Below, piece after piece: positions 8,804-17,936 of a stretch of 64,000 nucleotides of DNA (position 1 is its first letter; every line of letters begins with the position of its first letter). Source of the stretch: an uncultured Lachnospiraceae bacterium (lineage in GTDB: Bacteria; Bacillota; Clostridia; Lachnospirales; Lachnospiraceae); the NCBI GenBank assembly GCA_947173945.1, contig CAMWGV010000001.1:62001-126000 (forward strand), given 5' to 3'. The position numbers and the translations under genes were made by a program. The notes under the pieces were generated by a model that saw nothing but the letters and a program-made list of their open reading frames with translations, had not been told where the DNA came from and made no database searches.

Positions 8804-9340
8804 ATGGATGTTTGGATGGGAGTTTTAGGCTTTGTCCTATTTCTTGGCTTTGGGACTGCCGTTTTAGTGTGCATAGCTGCCATTAAACGGCAGCCTGACA
8901 TAATAATAAAAAGCAGGCTGCATCACAGGTTGAACCGCTCAGAGGTAATTTATGCAAATCTGGGGCTGGTTCTTCTTGCTGTGTTTGCCTATTTTCATTA
9001 TTATGTTTTTACACCGGCGGTGCTTGTATTTGTATTATTCATAGTTTTGTCTGCACGTGTACAAAGTGGTCTTACTGATAAAGGAGCGGTTGTGGGTACA
9101 ACCTATCTGGAATGGGAGTTTATCCAGAGCTATAAGCTGGTGGATGACCCTGAAGATAGCAACATAATTATTTTAAAACTTCGTGCCAACAGAAGACAGT
9201 ATGTCATGGTGTGCGAAAGACGTGACAGGTTCGCAATTGCGGATTTGTTGGATGAAAATGATGTTTCGATTACACATACCATTTCAAATCCCGAACCCGA
9301 TGAGGATGATGATGACCAAGAGGATACAAAGAATACTTGA
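8804..9340 (+). CDS. Small membrane protein of unknown function
   Basis: A 178-aa protein. ATG 8804 is chosen because AGGAG sits 6 bases upstream; the ATG at 8780 overlaps a hairpin and has no such site. There are membrane segments at about residues 5-27 (VLGFVLFLGFGTAVLVC) and one or two at about 47-80. A soluble, mostly beta domain follows (about 95-155), and the tail is highly acidic (EPDEDDDDQEDTKNT). The layout of membrane helices followed by a PH-like domain is common in small Firmicute proteins, but I do not recognise a specific family with confidence. It stands 86 bases upstream of pyrB; no functional link is evident. Confidence 0.65.
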   Translation: MDVWMGVLGFVLFLGFGTAVLVCIAAIKRQPDIIIKSRLHHRLNRSEVIYANLGLVLLAVFAYFHYYVFTPAVLVFVLFIVLSARVQSGLTDKGAVVGTTYLEWEFIQSYKLVDDPEDSNIIILKLRANRRQYVMVCERRDRFAIADLLDENDVSITHTISNPEPDEDDDDQEDTKNT

Positions 9341-9426
9341 CAAACGAATATATGGAAGCTTATAGTTGGTATAGCATAGAAAAAAATGAAAATCAGTTTT
9401 CAGGTATTTAAAGTGGGAGGTGCATC

Positions 9427-10350
9427 ATGAAACATCTGATTGATTCGACAGATTTAAGCGTTGAGGAAATTGACAGCATTTTGAATCTTGCACAGCATAT
9501 TATAGACAACAAGGAAGATTACAGTGAGGTATGCAAGGGTAAAAAGCTTGCTACATTATTTTTTGAACCAAGTACAAGAACCAGACTCAGCTTTGAAGCT
9601 GCTATGATGGAGCTGGGAGGAAATGTACTTGGTTTTTCTTCTGCCGATTCCTCGTCAGCTACGAAAGGGGAAAGCGTTGGAGATACAATCAGGGTTGTGG
9701 GGTGCTACGCTGACATTATTGCCATGAGACATCCGAAGGAGGGCGCACCGATGTTTGGTGCCATGGTATCATCCGTCCCAATCATAAATGCAGGTGATGG
9801 TGGGCACAACCACCCGACACAGACACTTACGGATTTGCTCACAATAAAAAGAGAAAAGGGACGGCTTGACAACTTTACAATTGGTCTTTGCGGGGATCTC
9901 AAATTCGGAAGGACGGTTCATTCACTTATCAAGGCACTTTCCAGATATAAAAACATAAAATATATACTTATTTCACCAAAAGAGCTTAGGGTTCCTGATT
10001 ATATTATCACAGAGGTGTTTGAGAAGAATAATATAGAATATAGGGAGGTTTCAACGATGGAGGAGGTCATGGAGGAACTCGATATTATTTACATGACCAG
10101 AGTCCAGAAGGAAAGATTTTTTAATGAAGCCGACTATGTAAGATTGAAAGATACCTATATCCTTGACGAAACGAAATTGAAATATGCCAAAAAAGATTTG
10201 TCAATCCTTCATCCGCTTCCAAGAGTAAATGAAATATCAACGAAGGTGGATGATGACCCTCGTGCATGCTACTTTAGGCAGGCATTGAATGGTAAATATG
10301 TAAGAATGGCACTTATTATTACACTTTTGGAAAATGCGGGGAGGGAATAG
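9427..10350 (+). CDS. pyrB: Aspartate carbamoyltransferase catalytic subunit
   Basis: A 307-aa protein starting at ATG 9427 behind GGGAGG. It has all class motifs: [16 protein letters not shown] (carbamoyl phosphate, near 44-59), [13 protein letters not shown] (near 126) and [10 protein letters not shown] (near 263). It condenses carbamoyl phosphate and aspartate to N-carbamoyl-aspartate, the committed step of pyrimidine synthesis. The regulatory-subunit gene starts 4 bases after its stop, so the two are translated together to form the PyrB/PyrI holoenzyme. Confidence 0.97.
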   Translation: MKHLIDSTDLSVEEIDSILNLAQHIIDNKEDYSEVCKGKKLATLFFEPSTRTRLSFEAAMMELGGNVLGFSSADSSSATKGESVGDTIRVVGCYADIIAMRHPKEGAPMFGAMVSSVPIINAGDGGHNHPTQTLTDLLTIKREKGRLDNFTIGLCGDLKFGRTVHSLIKALSRYKNIKYILISPKELRVPDYIITEVFEKNNIEYREVSTMEEVMEELDIIYMTRVQKERFFNEADYVRLKDTYILDETKLKYAKKDLSILHPLPRVNEISTKVDDDPRACYFRQALNGKYVRMALIITLLENAGRE

Positions 10351-10353
10351 GTA

Positions 10354-10770
10354 ATGAAAATAGACAGTATTCAGAATGGAATTGTTTTGGACCATATAAC
10401 CGCAGGGAAAGCATTGCAGGTATACAGGGATTTAAAGCTAGATAAGCTGGACTGCAGTGTTGCGATACTTCAAAATGTTAAAAGCAATAAAATGGGAAAA
10501 AAGGATATTCTAAAAATTGATAAGGATGAATATAATTTAAATTTGGATGTACTTGGATATATTGATCCGGGAATAACCGTCAGTATAATAAAGGACGGGG
10601 AGACTGTTGAAAAGAAAAAATTGGAACTTCCGGAAAAGCTTGTAAATATCAAAAAATGTAAAAATCCTCGCTGCATAACGTCTACAGAGCAGGAAATACC
10701 TCATATTTTCAAGCTTACGGACAAAGAAAACCGGGTATACAGGTGCGTCTATTGTGAGGCAGATAAATAA
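10354..10770 (+). CDS. pyrI: Aspartate carbamoyltransferase regulatory subunit
   Basis: A 138-aa protein starting at ATG 10354 behind GGGAGGGAATAGG. The N-terminal allosteric domain begins MKIDSIQNGIVLDHI and contains the conserved LDHITAGKAL stretch. The C-terminal zinc domain shows Cys pairs CKNPRC and CVYC that bind the structural zinc contacting PyrB. It is somewhat shorter than the ~153-aa enterobacterial protein but complete. It confers nucleotide feedback (CTP/ATP) on PyrB in characterised holoenzymes. Confidence 0.95.
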   Translation: MKIDSIQNGIVLDHITAGKALQVYRDLKLDKLDCSVAILQNVKSNKMGKKDILKIDKDEYNLNLDVLGYIDPGITVSIIKDGETVEKKKLELPEKLVNIKKCKNPRCITSTEQEIPHIFKLTDKENRVYRCVYCEADK

Positions 10771-10789
10771 TTGTGCGGGAATATTTGGG

Positions 10790-10817
10790 TTTACTTTTCT
10801 GCTCAATGTGATATAAT
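10790..10817 (+). promoter_or_regulatory. Putative sigma-A promoter of murA
   Basis: TTTACT (10790-10795), a 16-base spacer and a perfect TATAAT (10812-10817), located 38 bases upstream of the murA start codon. Confidence 0.55.
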
Positions 10818-10854
10818 CTATAAGACTATGTATAATAGGGCGTAGAGGTGTGTA

Positions 10855-12159
10855 ATGGAAAAGTATGTTATAAAAGGTGGTAAGGCTTTGGAAGGCGAGG
10901 TAACCATAGCGGGAGCAAAAAATGCTGCCCTTGGAATTCTTGCTGCAGCCGTACTTACTGACGAGGAGTGCATTATTGAAAATGTGCCTTATGTGGATGA
11001 CACAAAGGTGCTGCTCCGTGCTATAGAAAACATTGGTGCCAAAGTCAAATATATAGACACTCACACAGTTTCCATATGTGGGGGGACTATACACAACGAT
11101 GAAGATTTATGTGTTGATGATGAGTACATAAGAAAAATAAGAGCTTCCTATTATTTGTTGGGAGCTTTGCTCGGTAAGTTTAATTATGCACAGGTAGCAC
11201 TTCCAGGTGGATGTGATATTGGTCTTAGACCGATAGATCAGCACATTAAGGGATTTAAAGCATTGGGAGCTACTGTAGATATAGAAAATGGCGGAAAGAT
11301 TATTGCAAAAGCAGAAAATCTGATTGGAAATCACGTATATCTTGACGTTGTTACAGTAGGTGCCACAATCAATATTATGATGGCAGCAGTTCTTGCTGAG
11401 GGTAAAACAACGATAGAAAATGCTGCTAAGGAGCCTCATATCGTTGATGTTGCCAACTTCCTGAACAGTATGGGAGCTAACATAAAGGGAGCAGGAACCG
11501 ATGTTATTAGAATACGTGGTGTCCAGAAGCTGAAGGGAACAGAGTATTCAATTATTCCTGACCAGATTGAGGCAGGAACATTTATGACTATGGCTGTTGC
11601 CACGAAGGGAAATATCCTTATAAAAAATGTCATTCCAAAGCATTTGGAGGCAATTACTTCAAAGCTGAATGAAATAGGTGCGCGTGTTATTGAGTATGAT
11701 GATTCGGTAAGGGTTATGGCGGATGGCAGAATGAAGTCAACACAGATAAAGACGCTGCCATATCCGGGATTTCCTACAGACATGCAGCCACAGATGGCTA
11801 CTACGCTGGCACTTTCGCAGGGAACAAGTGTTATTACGGAAAGTATATTTGAAAACCGGTTCCGGTATGTAAACGAGCTTGCCCGCATGGGTGCAAAGAT
11901 AAAGGTGGAAGGTAACTCGGCAGTTATCACAGGGGTTGATGGTTACAAGGGTGCTAATCTTGTAGCACCGGATTTAAGGGCAGGAGCTGCACTTGTTATT
12001 GCAGGGCTTGCTGCTGAGGGATTTTCTACAGTTGAGGACATAAAGTATATTCTTAGAGGATATGAAGATTTTGACGGAAAAATAAGAGCGTTGGGAGGAG
12101 ACATAGAGGTGGTTGACTCCGATAAAGAACTCCAGAAGTTCAAGCTCAGAGTAGGATAA
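10855..12159 (+). CDS. murA: UDP-N-acetylglucosamine 1-carboxyvinyltransferase
   Basis: A 434-aa protein of normal length; ATG 10855 is preceded by AGAGGTG. The N-terminus KGGKALEGEVTIAGAKNAAL is typical. The catalytic cysteine is in LPGGCDIGLRPIDQH (near residue 118), so it is the fosfomycin-type Cys enzyme. A second signature, PGFPTDMQPQ, is present near 304. It transfers enolpyruvate from phosphoenolpyruvate to UDP-GlcNAc, the first committed step of peptidoglycan synthesis. metG follows 24 bases later. Confidence 0.96.
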   Translation: MEKYVIKGGKALEGEVTIAGAKNAALGILAAAVLTDEECIIENVPYVDDTKVLLRAIENIGAKVKYIDTHTVSICGGTIHNDEDLCVDDEYIRKIRASYYLLGALLGKFNYAQVALPGGCDIGLRPIDQHIKGFKALGATVDIENGGKIIAKAENLIGNHVYLDVVTVGATINIMMAAVLAEGKTTIENAAKEPHIVDVANFLNSMGANIKGAGTDVIRIRGVQKLKGTEYSIIPDQIEAGTFMTMAVATKGNILIKNVIPKHLEAITSKLNEIGARVIEYDDSVRVMADGRMKSTQIKTLPYPGFPTDMQPQMATTLALSQGTSVITESIFENRFRYVNELARMGAKIKVEGNSAVITGVDGYKGANLVAPDLRAGAALVIAGLAAEGFSTVEDIKYILRGYEDFDGKIRALGGDIEVVDSDKELQKFKLRVG

Positions 12160-12183
12160 ATAAGCGAGGAGGAATTTAGGAGA

Positions 12184-14172
12184 ATGGCAAAGAAACCATA
12201 TTACATTACTACAGCGATTGCATATACGTCGGGAAAGCCTCATATTGGAAACACATATGAGATTGTTCTTGCAGATAGTATTGCTAGATACAAAAGATTC
12301 GTCGGATACGACGTAAGATTTCAGACGGGTACCGACGAGCATGGACAAAAAATAGAGACAAAGGCATTTGAGAGCCTCTCAACTCCGAAGGAGTTTGTTG
12401 ACGAGGTATCTGGTCAGGTGAAAAGCATATGGGATCTGATGAATACCTCATATGACAAATTTATAAGAACAACAGATGAGGATCATGAAAAGCAGGTTCA
12501 GAAAATATTTAAAAAGCTTTATGATAAGGGAGACATTTACAAGGGTGAGTATGAAGGCATGTACTGTACTCCATGTGAGTCTTTCTTTACATCGTCACAG
12601 CTTGTAGATGGAAAATGTCCTGATTGTGGCAGAGAGTGCCAGCCTGCAAAGGAGGAGGCTTATTTCTTCAAGCTGAAAAAATATGCAAACAGACTGATTG
12701 AACATATAAATTCACATCCGGATTTCATCCAGCCGGAGTCAAGAAAGAATGAAATGATGAATAATTTCCTTCTTCCGGGACTTCAGGATTTGTGCGTTTC
12801 AAGAACCTCATTTAAGTGGGGTATACCTGTAGAATTTGATCCGGGACATGTTATTTATGTATGGATTGATGCACTTTCAAACTATATAACTGGACTTGGC
12901 TATGACGCAGATGGAGCCAGTGACCAGCTCTACAGCAGATACTGGCCGGCAGACCTGCATCTTATTGGAAAGGACATATTGAGATTCCACACTATATATT
13001 GGCCGATTATGCTTATGGCATTGGGTGAACCGCTTCCAAAGCAGATATTTGGTCATCCGTGGCTTTTACAGAGCACCGGTAAGATGAGCAAGTCACGTGG
13101 AAACGTTCTGTATGCCGATGATATGGTTGATTTGTTTGGTGTTGATGCGGTAAGGTTCTTCCTTCTGCACGAAATGCCATTTGAAAATGATGGGGTTATT
13201 TCATGGGAACTTGTAATTGAAAGAATAAATTCCGAGCTTGCAAATACGCTTGGCAACCTTGTTAGCAGAACAATTTCCATGGTAAACAAATATTTTGATG
13301 GCGTTGTTACAAACACAAATGAGTCCACGCCACTGGATGAAGAACTTAAAAATCAGGTTCTTGAGACAAGATTTAAAGTTAATGACTGTATGGACAAGCT
13401 TAAGGTAGCGGATGCCATAACAGAAATATTTGCACTCTTTAAGAGATGCAACAAATATATTGATGAGACAACTCCTTGGGTGCTTGGAAAGGAACCGGAC
13501 AGTGCGGACAGATTAAATACTGTACTTTACAACCTTGTTGAGAGTATTGTTATAGGAGCTACACTTCTTGAGCCATTTATGCCGGAAACTTCAGAGAAAA
13601 TACTGGCACAGCTTTGTACTGAAAAGAGAAAGGTTACTGAGCTTGTAAGGTTTGGTCTTTATCCATCAGGAAATAAGGTTGTTGCAGAACCGGAGATGCT
13701 TTTTGCAAGAATAGATGCGCCTGTCATGCTTGATGAGATTGAGCGGAGATTCCCTTCAAAGCCGGAGGAACCGGAGGAGGAAGAAAAACCAAAGAAAAAG
13801 AGTAAGACAAGCGTTGAAATACCTACCGTAGACACAAAGGTTAAGGAAGAAATTACAATAGAAGAATTTAATAAAATGCAGCTTCAGATGGGAGAAATTA
13901 TCTCCTGTGAGGAGGTGCAGAAGTCAAAGAAGCTTTTATGTTCACAGGTACAGGTAAACGGAAGGGTTCTCCAGATAGTATCAGGTATAAAGAATTATTA
14001 TACACCTGAGGAGATGGTAGGTAAAAAGGTTGTTGTCATTACAAACCTTAAGCCGACAAAGCTTGCAGGAGTAGAGTCCGAAGGTATGCTTTTATGTGCG
14101 GAAGATTTTGAAGGAAATCTGGCGCTTCTTACTGCTGAAATAGATATGCCTGCAGGGGCAATGATAAGCTGA
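12184..14172 (+). CDS. metG: Methionyl-tRNA synthetase with C-terminal tRNA-binding domain
   Basis: A 662-aa protein starting at ATG 12184 behind GAGGAGG and AGGAG. Class I signatures are GKPHIGNTYE (HIGH motif, near residue 17) and GKMSKSRGN (KMSKS, near 300). A zinc-knuckle pair is seen at CTPCESFF and CPDCGREC. A charged linker (PEEPEEEEKPKKKSK, near 525-540) leads to an EMAP-II/Trbp111-like OB-fold domain (ITIEEFNKMQLQMGEI to the end). It charges initiator and elongator tRNA-Met. It may be co-transcribed with murA, and transcription could end in the stem at 14315-14368. Confidence 0.97.
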   Translation: MAKKPYYITTAIAYTSGKPHIGNTYEIVLADSIARYKRFVGYDVRFQTGTDEHGQKIETKAFESLSTPKEFVDEVSGQVKSIWDLMNTSYDKFIRTTDEDHEKQVQKIFKKLYDKGDIYKGEYEGMYCTPCESFFTSSQLVDGKCPDCGRECQPAKEEAYFFKLKKYANRLIEHINSHPDFIQPESRKNEMMNNFLLPGLQDLCVSRTSFKWGIPVEFDPGHVIYVWIDALSNYITGLGYDADGASDQLYSRYWPADLHLIGKDILRFHTIYWPIMLMALGEPLPKQIFGHPWLLQSTGKMSKSRGNVLYADDMVDLFGVDAVRFFLLHEMPFENDGVISWELVIERINSELANTLGNLVSRTISMVNKYFDGVVTNTNESTPLDEELKNQVLETRFKVNDCMDKLKVADAITEIFALFKRCNKYIDETTPWVLGKEPDSADRLNTVLYNLVESIVIGATLLEPFMPETSEKILAQLCTEKRKVTELVRFGLYPSGNKVVAEPEMLFARIDAPVMLDEIERRFPSKPEEPEEEEKPKKKSKTSVEIPTVDTKVKEEITIEEFNKMQLQMGEIISCEEVQKSKKLLCSQVQVNGRVLQIVSGIKNYYTPEEMVGKKVVVITNLKPTKLAGVESEGMLLCAEDFEGNLALLTAEIDMPAGAMIS

Positions 14173-14177
14173 TTATG

Positions 14178-14505
14178 GTGCACTTGCGGTAGCTGTATGC
14201 TGCTATATATGCGTAAGACACACTCTCGCTCGTCTCAGACGTAGCGGTACTAAGAATGGCTTGTACGGATACAGCCTATACAATAACGAAAAACCGTTTG
14301 AAGACGTCGGTACTTAAATTGCCGGTTTGGGGATTTTTATATTGAATTATCCCAGACCGGCAATTTTTAGTACCGTTACGTCTGAAACGAGCGAAAGCGG
14401 GTTTTCTCGTTATTGTATAGGCTGTATCCGTACAGGCCATTCAAGTACCGACGTCTTCAAACGGTTTTATGCATATATAGCAGCATACGGCTACCGCAGA
14501 TGCAC
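14178..14505. repeat. 328-base inverted repeat with two swapped internal modules
   Basis: The two outer ends are a 35-base near-perfect inverted pair (A 14178-14212; A' 14471-14505). Left-arm modules in order are A, B (14226-14252), C (14254-14289), D (14291-14315), E (14317-14333). The right arm reads E' (14351-14368), B' (14369-14395), C' (14407-14442), D' (14443-14468), A'. A simple palindrome would read E' D' C' B' A', so B' and D' have changed places while C' has not. B and D share an AGACGT..CGGTACT core. The E/E' stem plus TTTTT could terminate metG. It may be a MITE-like element; no clear target duplication is seen. Confidence 0.8.
14315..14368 (+). terminator. Likely metG terminator inside the inverted repeat
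   Basis: AAATTGCCGGTTTGGG pairs with CCCAGACCGGCAATTT (one T-A/C mismatch position), with a 19-base loop, ending in TTTTT. It lies about 145 bases after the metG stop. Confidence 0.55.
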
Positions 14506-14527
14506 TATAAGTTCAGCTTTTTTATTC

Positions 14528-14557
14528 TTTACTTGCATATGCTACGCATGTTATAAT
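14528..14557 (+). promoter_or_regulatory. Putative promoter of the glmS transcript
   Basis: TTTACT (14528-14533), an 18-base spacer and a perfect TATAAT (14552-14557). Transcription would begin about 45 bases upstream of the ribozyme cleavage site. Confidence 0.6.
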
Positions 14558-14608
14558 AAATTGTCTGTTTGTATGGAGGAAGCAGATTTCGAAAGGTTAA
14601 GAACCTTA

Positions 14609-14830
14609 GCGCCATGTACCTAAGTTGGTTGTGGTTGTCCGCATGACGACACTCACATTTTAGGTCGACGAGGTAAAGAGTTATCGAAGTATTCGGCGGA
14701 TGCTCTTTCGCGCAGCTGAGCGTGTTATGCAAGGTGAAATATGAGGGTAACCTCAAAACAAAGCCAAGCAGTCAGCCGTAGCATATAAGCTTTCAAAAGA
14801 CTTGTCAGCATATGTGCTCCGTTAATCATT
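14609..14830 (+). ncRNA. glmS ribozyme/riboswitch
   Basis: Conserved core blocks appear in the right order: AGCGCC (cleavage between A14608 and G14609), GTCGACGAGG, GAGTTATCGAAGTATTCGGC followed by GGATGCTC, and later CAGTCAGCCGTAGC. These match the glucosamine-6-phosphate-activated self-cleaving RNA found upstream of glmS in Gram-positive bacteria. High glucosamine-6-phosphate should trigger cleavage, and the glmS message is then degraded. The 3' boundary (P4 region) is approximate. The gene that follows is indeed glmS. Confidence 0.92.
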
Positions 14831-14842
14831 CTTTGTTCCTTT

Positions 14843-14922
14843 ATAGGAAATTCTTTCGAATTTCCTATTGGCACGGTCCTTGCGGACCCTGCTAAGATGC
14901 GAACTGCAGTGCCGAAGGCACT
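14843..14922 (+). other. Three consecutive small hairpins between ribozyme and glmS
   Basis: An 11-bp stem with TTTC loop (14843-14868), a 5-bp stem GGTCC-TTGC-GGACC (14875-14888) and a 6-bp stem AGTGCC-GAA-GGCACT (14908-14922). None is followed by a T-tract. They sit in the roughly 250-base stretch between ribozyme and start codon, a long untranslated segment. They could affect message stability after ribozyme cleavage; function unknown. Confidence 0.55.
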
Positions 14923-15081
14923 TTGTTCGGAACCATGAAATTTGAATAATATAAGGACGTACGGCATATGATGTTTTATAGTTTTTTAAGCTTTGGAACA
15001 AAATATAACCAACATATTGTTATATGTGATTAACATGGGATAAGTGCGCCTTAAATTAAGTAGGATAGGAGAATTAATTAT

Positions 15082-16896
15082 ATGTGCGGAATAATAGGTT
15101 TCACCGGCAGCAAGCCGGCAAAGAATATAATAATTGACGGATTGGAGCAGCTTGAGTACAGAGGCTATGACAGTGCGGGACTTGCACTTTTGCATGAGGG
15201 AAAAATTACCGTAAAGAAACGTACGGGCAAGGTTGCTGAGCTGAGAAAGCTTTGTGAGGAGGATGATAACCCTGCAACCTGTGGAATAGGCCATACAAGA
15301 TGGGCGACGCATGGAGGGGTTACGGATGCTAATGCACACCCACACAGATGTGGGCAGGTAGTGCTTATACACAACGGAATTATTGAAAATTACAAGCAGC
15401 TTATAACAGAATTCGGACTTGGCGGAAAGCTCATTTCGGAGACTGATACGGAGGTTGTTGCGGCGCTTCTTGATACATTTTATGAGGGCGACCCTGTAAA
15501 AGCCATAAAGAAAACTGTCAATGCCCTTTCAGGTGCATTTGCACTTTGTATCATGTTTCAGGATATACCGGACACTATATTTTCCATAAGAAATGTAAGC
15601 CCACTTATTGCAACGGCTTCATCGGAGGGCTCTGTAATTGCATCAGACCTTACGGCGGTAATTGCATTTTCCAAGGAATATTTTGTGGTACCGGAATATC
15701 ACATACTTACTCTTACAAGAGATGGAATCGACGTAAGAGACATGAAGGGAAATGAAGTAAAGCCTGAGATACTTTCTGTAAACTGGGATATAACCAGTGC
15801 CAAGAAAGGAGGCTATCCATTCTTTATGCTAAAGGAAATTTACGAGCAGCCGGATGCAATAAGAAATACCGTTGCACCGAGGGTAAGCCAAGGCCTGCCG
15901 GATTTTTCCACAGATGGTATAGATGATGAGGTGCTGCTTAGCTGTAAGAGAGTTACTGTAGTTGCATGTGGAACTGCAATGCATGCAGGAATGGTAGGAA
16001 AGCATGTTATAGAAAGTAAGCTCCGCATATCTGTGCAGGTAGAAATAGCGTCGGAATTCAGATATAAAAATCCGATTATTGATAAGGATACACTCACAAT
16101 AGTTTTATCCCAGTCGGGAGAAACCATAGATACCCTTGAGGCATTAAAGCTTGCAAAGAAAAATGGTTCAAGGGTCATATCAATCGTAAACGTAAAGGGC
16201 TCGACAATAGCCCGTGAAAGTGACTATGTTCTCTACACACATGCGGGTCCTGAGATAGCTGTTGCAAGTACAAAGGCATACACGGTACAGGTATCGGCAA
16301 TGTACCTTATTGCTTGTAAAATGGGAATGGTAAAGGGAATACTCAGCGAAGGGGAGGCGAAGCATTTTATGACAAAGCTTATAAATGCCCCTAACATTAT
16401 TGAGGACACCCTTAAAATGGCAAATGACATCAAAAGGATAGCAAACCACATTAAGCTTGCCCCGAATGCCTTTTACATAGGCAGGGGACTTGACTACACC
16501 ATGAGCCTTGAGGCGGCACTTAAGCTGAAGGAAATTTCATATGTACATGCGGAGGCATATGCAGCAGGAGAGCTTAAACACGGTACCATAGCACTTATTA
16601 CGGAAAATGTTCCTGTTATTGCACTTGCAACTCAGGAGGATGTATACAGTAAAGTTATATCAAACATAAGAGAGGTAAAGGCAAGAGGGGCATATGTTGT
16701 GCTTGTCAGCATGGATGAATCGGTAGAAGATCCGGCAATATGTGATAAGCACATACGCATACCTAAGCTGGAACCTGAGTTTACGGCATTTGCAACAGCT
16801 GTTATACTGCAGCTTATAGCATATTACACATCTGAGGCAAAGGGACTTGACGTAGATAAACCGAGAAATCTTGCAAAATCTGTAACAGTAGAATAA
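15082..16896 (+). CDS. glmS: Glutamine-fructose-6-phosphate aminotransferase
   Basis: A 604-aa full-length enzyme starting at ATG 15082 behind TAGGAGAA. Cys2 (MCGIIGFTGS) is the N-terminal nucleophile of the glutaminase domain, followed by GYDSAGLAL and GIGHTRWATHGG. The C-terminal half has two SIS sugar-isomerase domains (CGTAMHAG, SQSGETIDTLEAL) and ends KSVTVE, the conserved C-terminus. It makes glucosamine-6-phosphate for UDP-GlcNAc, the precursor of peptidoglycan and of the Pse and Leg sugars later in this window. It is controlled by the glmS ribozyme and ends at a bidirectional terminator. Confidence 0.97.
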   Translation: MCGIIGFTGSKPAKNIIIDGLEQLEYRGYDSAGLALLHEGKITVKKRTGKVAELRKLCEEDDNPATCGIGHTRWATHGGVTDANAHPHRCGQVVLIHNGIIENYKQLITEFGLGGKLISETDTEVVAALLDTFYEGDPVKAIKKTVNALSGAFALCIMFQDIPDTIFSIRNVSPLIATASSEGSVIASDLTAVIAFSKEYFVVPEYHILTLTRDGIDVRDMKGNEVKPEILSVNWDITSAKKGGYPFFMLKEIYEQPDAIRNTVAPRVSQGLPDFSTDGIDDEVLLSCKRVTVVACGTAMHAGMVGKHVIESKLRISVQVEIASEFRYKNPIIDKDTLTIVLSQSGETIDTLEALKLAKKNGSRVISIVNVKGSTIARESDYVLYTHAGPEIAVASTKAYTVQVSAMYLIACKMGMVKGILSEGEAKHFMTKLINAPNIIEDTLKMANDIKRIANHIKLAPNAFYIGRGLDYTMSLEAALKLKEISYVHAEAYAAGELKHGTIALITENVPVIALATQEDVYSKVISNIREVKARGAYVVLVSMDESVEDPAICDKHIRIPKLEPEFTAFATAVILQLIAYYTSEAKGLDVDKPRNLAKSVTVE

Positions 16897-16919
16897 AGAA
16901 TGTAACGTTCAATTAAAGA

Positions 16920-16970
16920 AACAGGCTGTCGCACCGGGAATACATGGTGTAACAGCCTGTTATTTCTTTC
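16920..16970. terminator. Bidirectional terminator between glmS and the lipoprotein gene
   Basis: AACAGGCTGT (16920-16929) pairs with ACAGCCTGTT (16952-16961). An inner ACC/GGT extends the stem. T-rich sequence follows on the plus strand and A-rich sequence precedes it, so it can serve both convergent genes. Confidence 0.8.
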
Positions 16971-16971
16971 T

Positions 16972-17691
16972 TTATTCTTCACTTTCTGTATTGTCTGTGT
17001 TTTCCGTGCTTTCTTTAACAGAAGATGCAGCAATCATTGCAGAGTCGATAGCCATAAAATCGTGGTCACCGATATAATAGGTGTTGCCGTCCTTGATGAT
17101 TGTAACCGTTACGGTGACGGGCTCGGCATAGCTGACATTTAAACATCCCTTATGTAATATTTCCAGCATACCGGTAGAAAATTCGGTCTGATACTGCTCC
17201 ATTGTGTAGTCGTTGTAGTCACCATTTGATACATTTTGGTTAAACCTCTCAACATAGGCAGTAACCTCTTCGGAGGTTTGTGCAAAAATATCAATTGGAT
17301 AAATCGTTATATCAACACAATACTGGGTTCCGGATTTGTATGCCTTTGAAACCTTGTAGTTAACCTTTCGGTAAATCTCTTTTGCAAGTGCCACATACTC
17401 AGCACGCATATCAGGAGCTTCGGATATCTGTATACTGTAGTAAGAAAGGATGCTGTCGGCCAGATATTCAGCATTCGCTTCGTAGAGGGCATCTGCATCA
17501 TCCTTGTTGGCTCCTGTCGATTCTATATAATCTTTAGTAGCTCCCAGATAATTGATAGCAATAAGGCTTTTTATATAATTTTGATATTTTTTTTCATATT
17601 TGTCCGAACAGCCTGTAAGAGATACAAGAAGCATTACGGCTGTAAGAAGCAAGGTGAGTCTTTTGGTTTTAAAATCAAGTTTGGTTTTCAT
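16972..17691 (-). CDS. Secreted lipoprotein of unknown function
   Basis: A 239-aa protein on the minus strand. The start at 17691 (MKTKLDFKTKR) has GGAGGAA 8 bases upstream; the open frame extends 37 codons further but without such a site. It has a basic n-region, a hydrophobic core and lipobox LTGC (about residues 24-27), so it should be lipidated and held on the outer face of the membrane. The mature part has a DUF-like alpha+beta look (KAYKSGTQYCVDITIYPID, VTVTIIKDGNTYYIGD) and ends in an acidic, Thr/Ser-rich tail. It is monocistronic and convergent with glmS. Function not recognised. Confidence 0.8.
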   Translation of the reverse strand: MKTKLDFKTKRLTLLLTAVMLLVSLTGCSDKYEKKYQNYIKSLIAINYLGATKDYIESTGANKDDADALYEANAEYLADSILSYYSIQISEAPDMRAEYVALAKEIYRKVNYKVSKAYKSGTQYCVDITIYPIDIFAQTSEEVTAYVERFNQNVSNGDYNDYTMEQYQTEFSTGMLEILHKGCLNVSYAEPVTVTVTIIKDGNTYYIGDHDFMAIDSAMIAASSVKESTENTDNTESEE

Positions 17692-17936
17692 AAAAGATTC
17701 CTCCAACAAAATAACAGTTAAGATAATTGCCAAACACAATAAATATAACATATATCTGTTATAAATGCGATAGAAAAATAAAAAAATAAGTGCATTGTAC
17801 ATTTATATGTGATATACTTATGCTAGTTTTTATTTGATGCATATGTATTTGGTTAAAAAACCTTACATACAGCCCCAGCCTGTTGTCGGAAGTGAATTTT
17901 GATGTCTGGGGTTCGAAAGAGAAAGGGGATAAAAGA

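Noticed and set aside
14327..14623. 98-aa open frame inside the inverted repeat and ribozyme region
   Set aside because: It is fully explained by the palindromic DNA and the glmS ribozyme, has no ribosome site and lacks protein-like composition.
17692..17802. 37-codon upstream extension of the minus-strand lipoprotein
   Set aside because: The extension has no Shine-Dalgarno site and would bury the lipoprotein signal; GGAGGAA marks the start at 17691.
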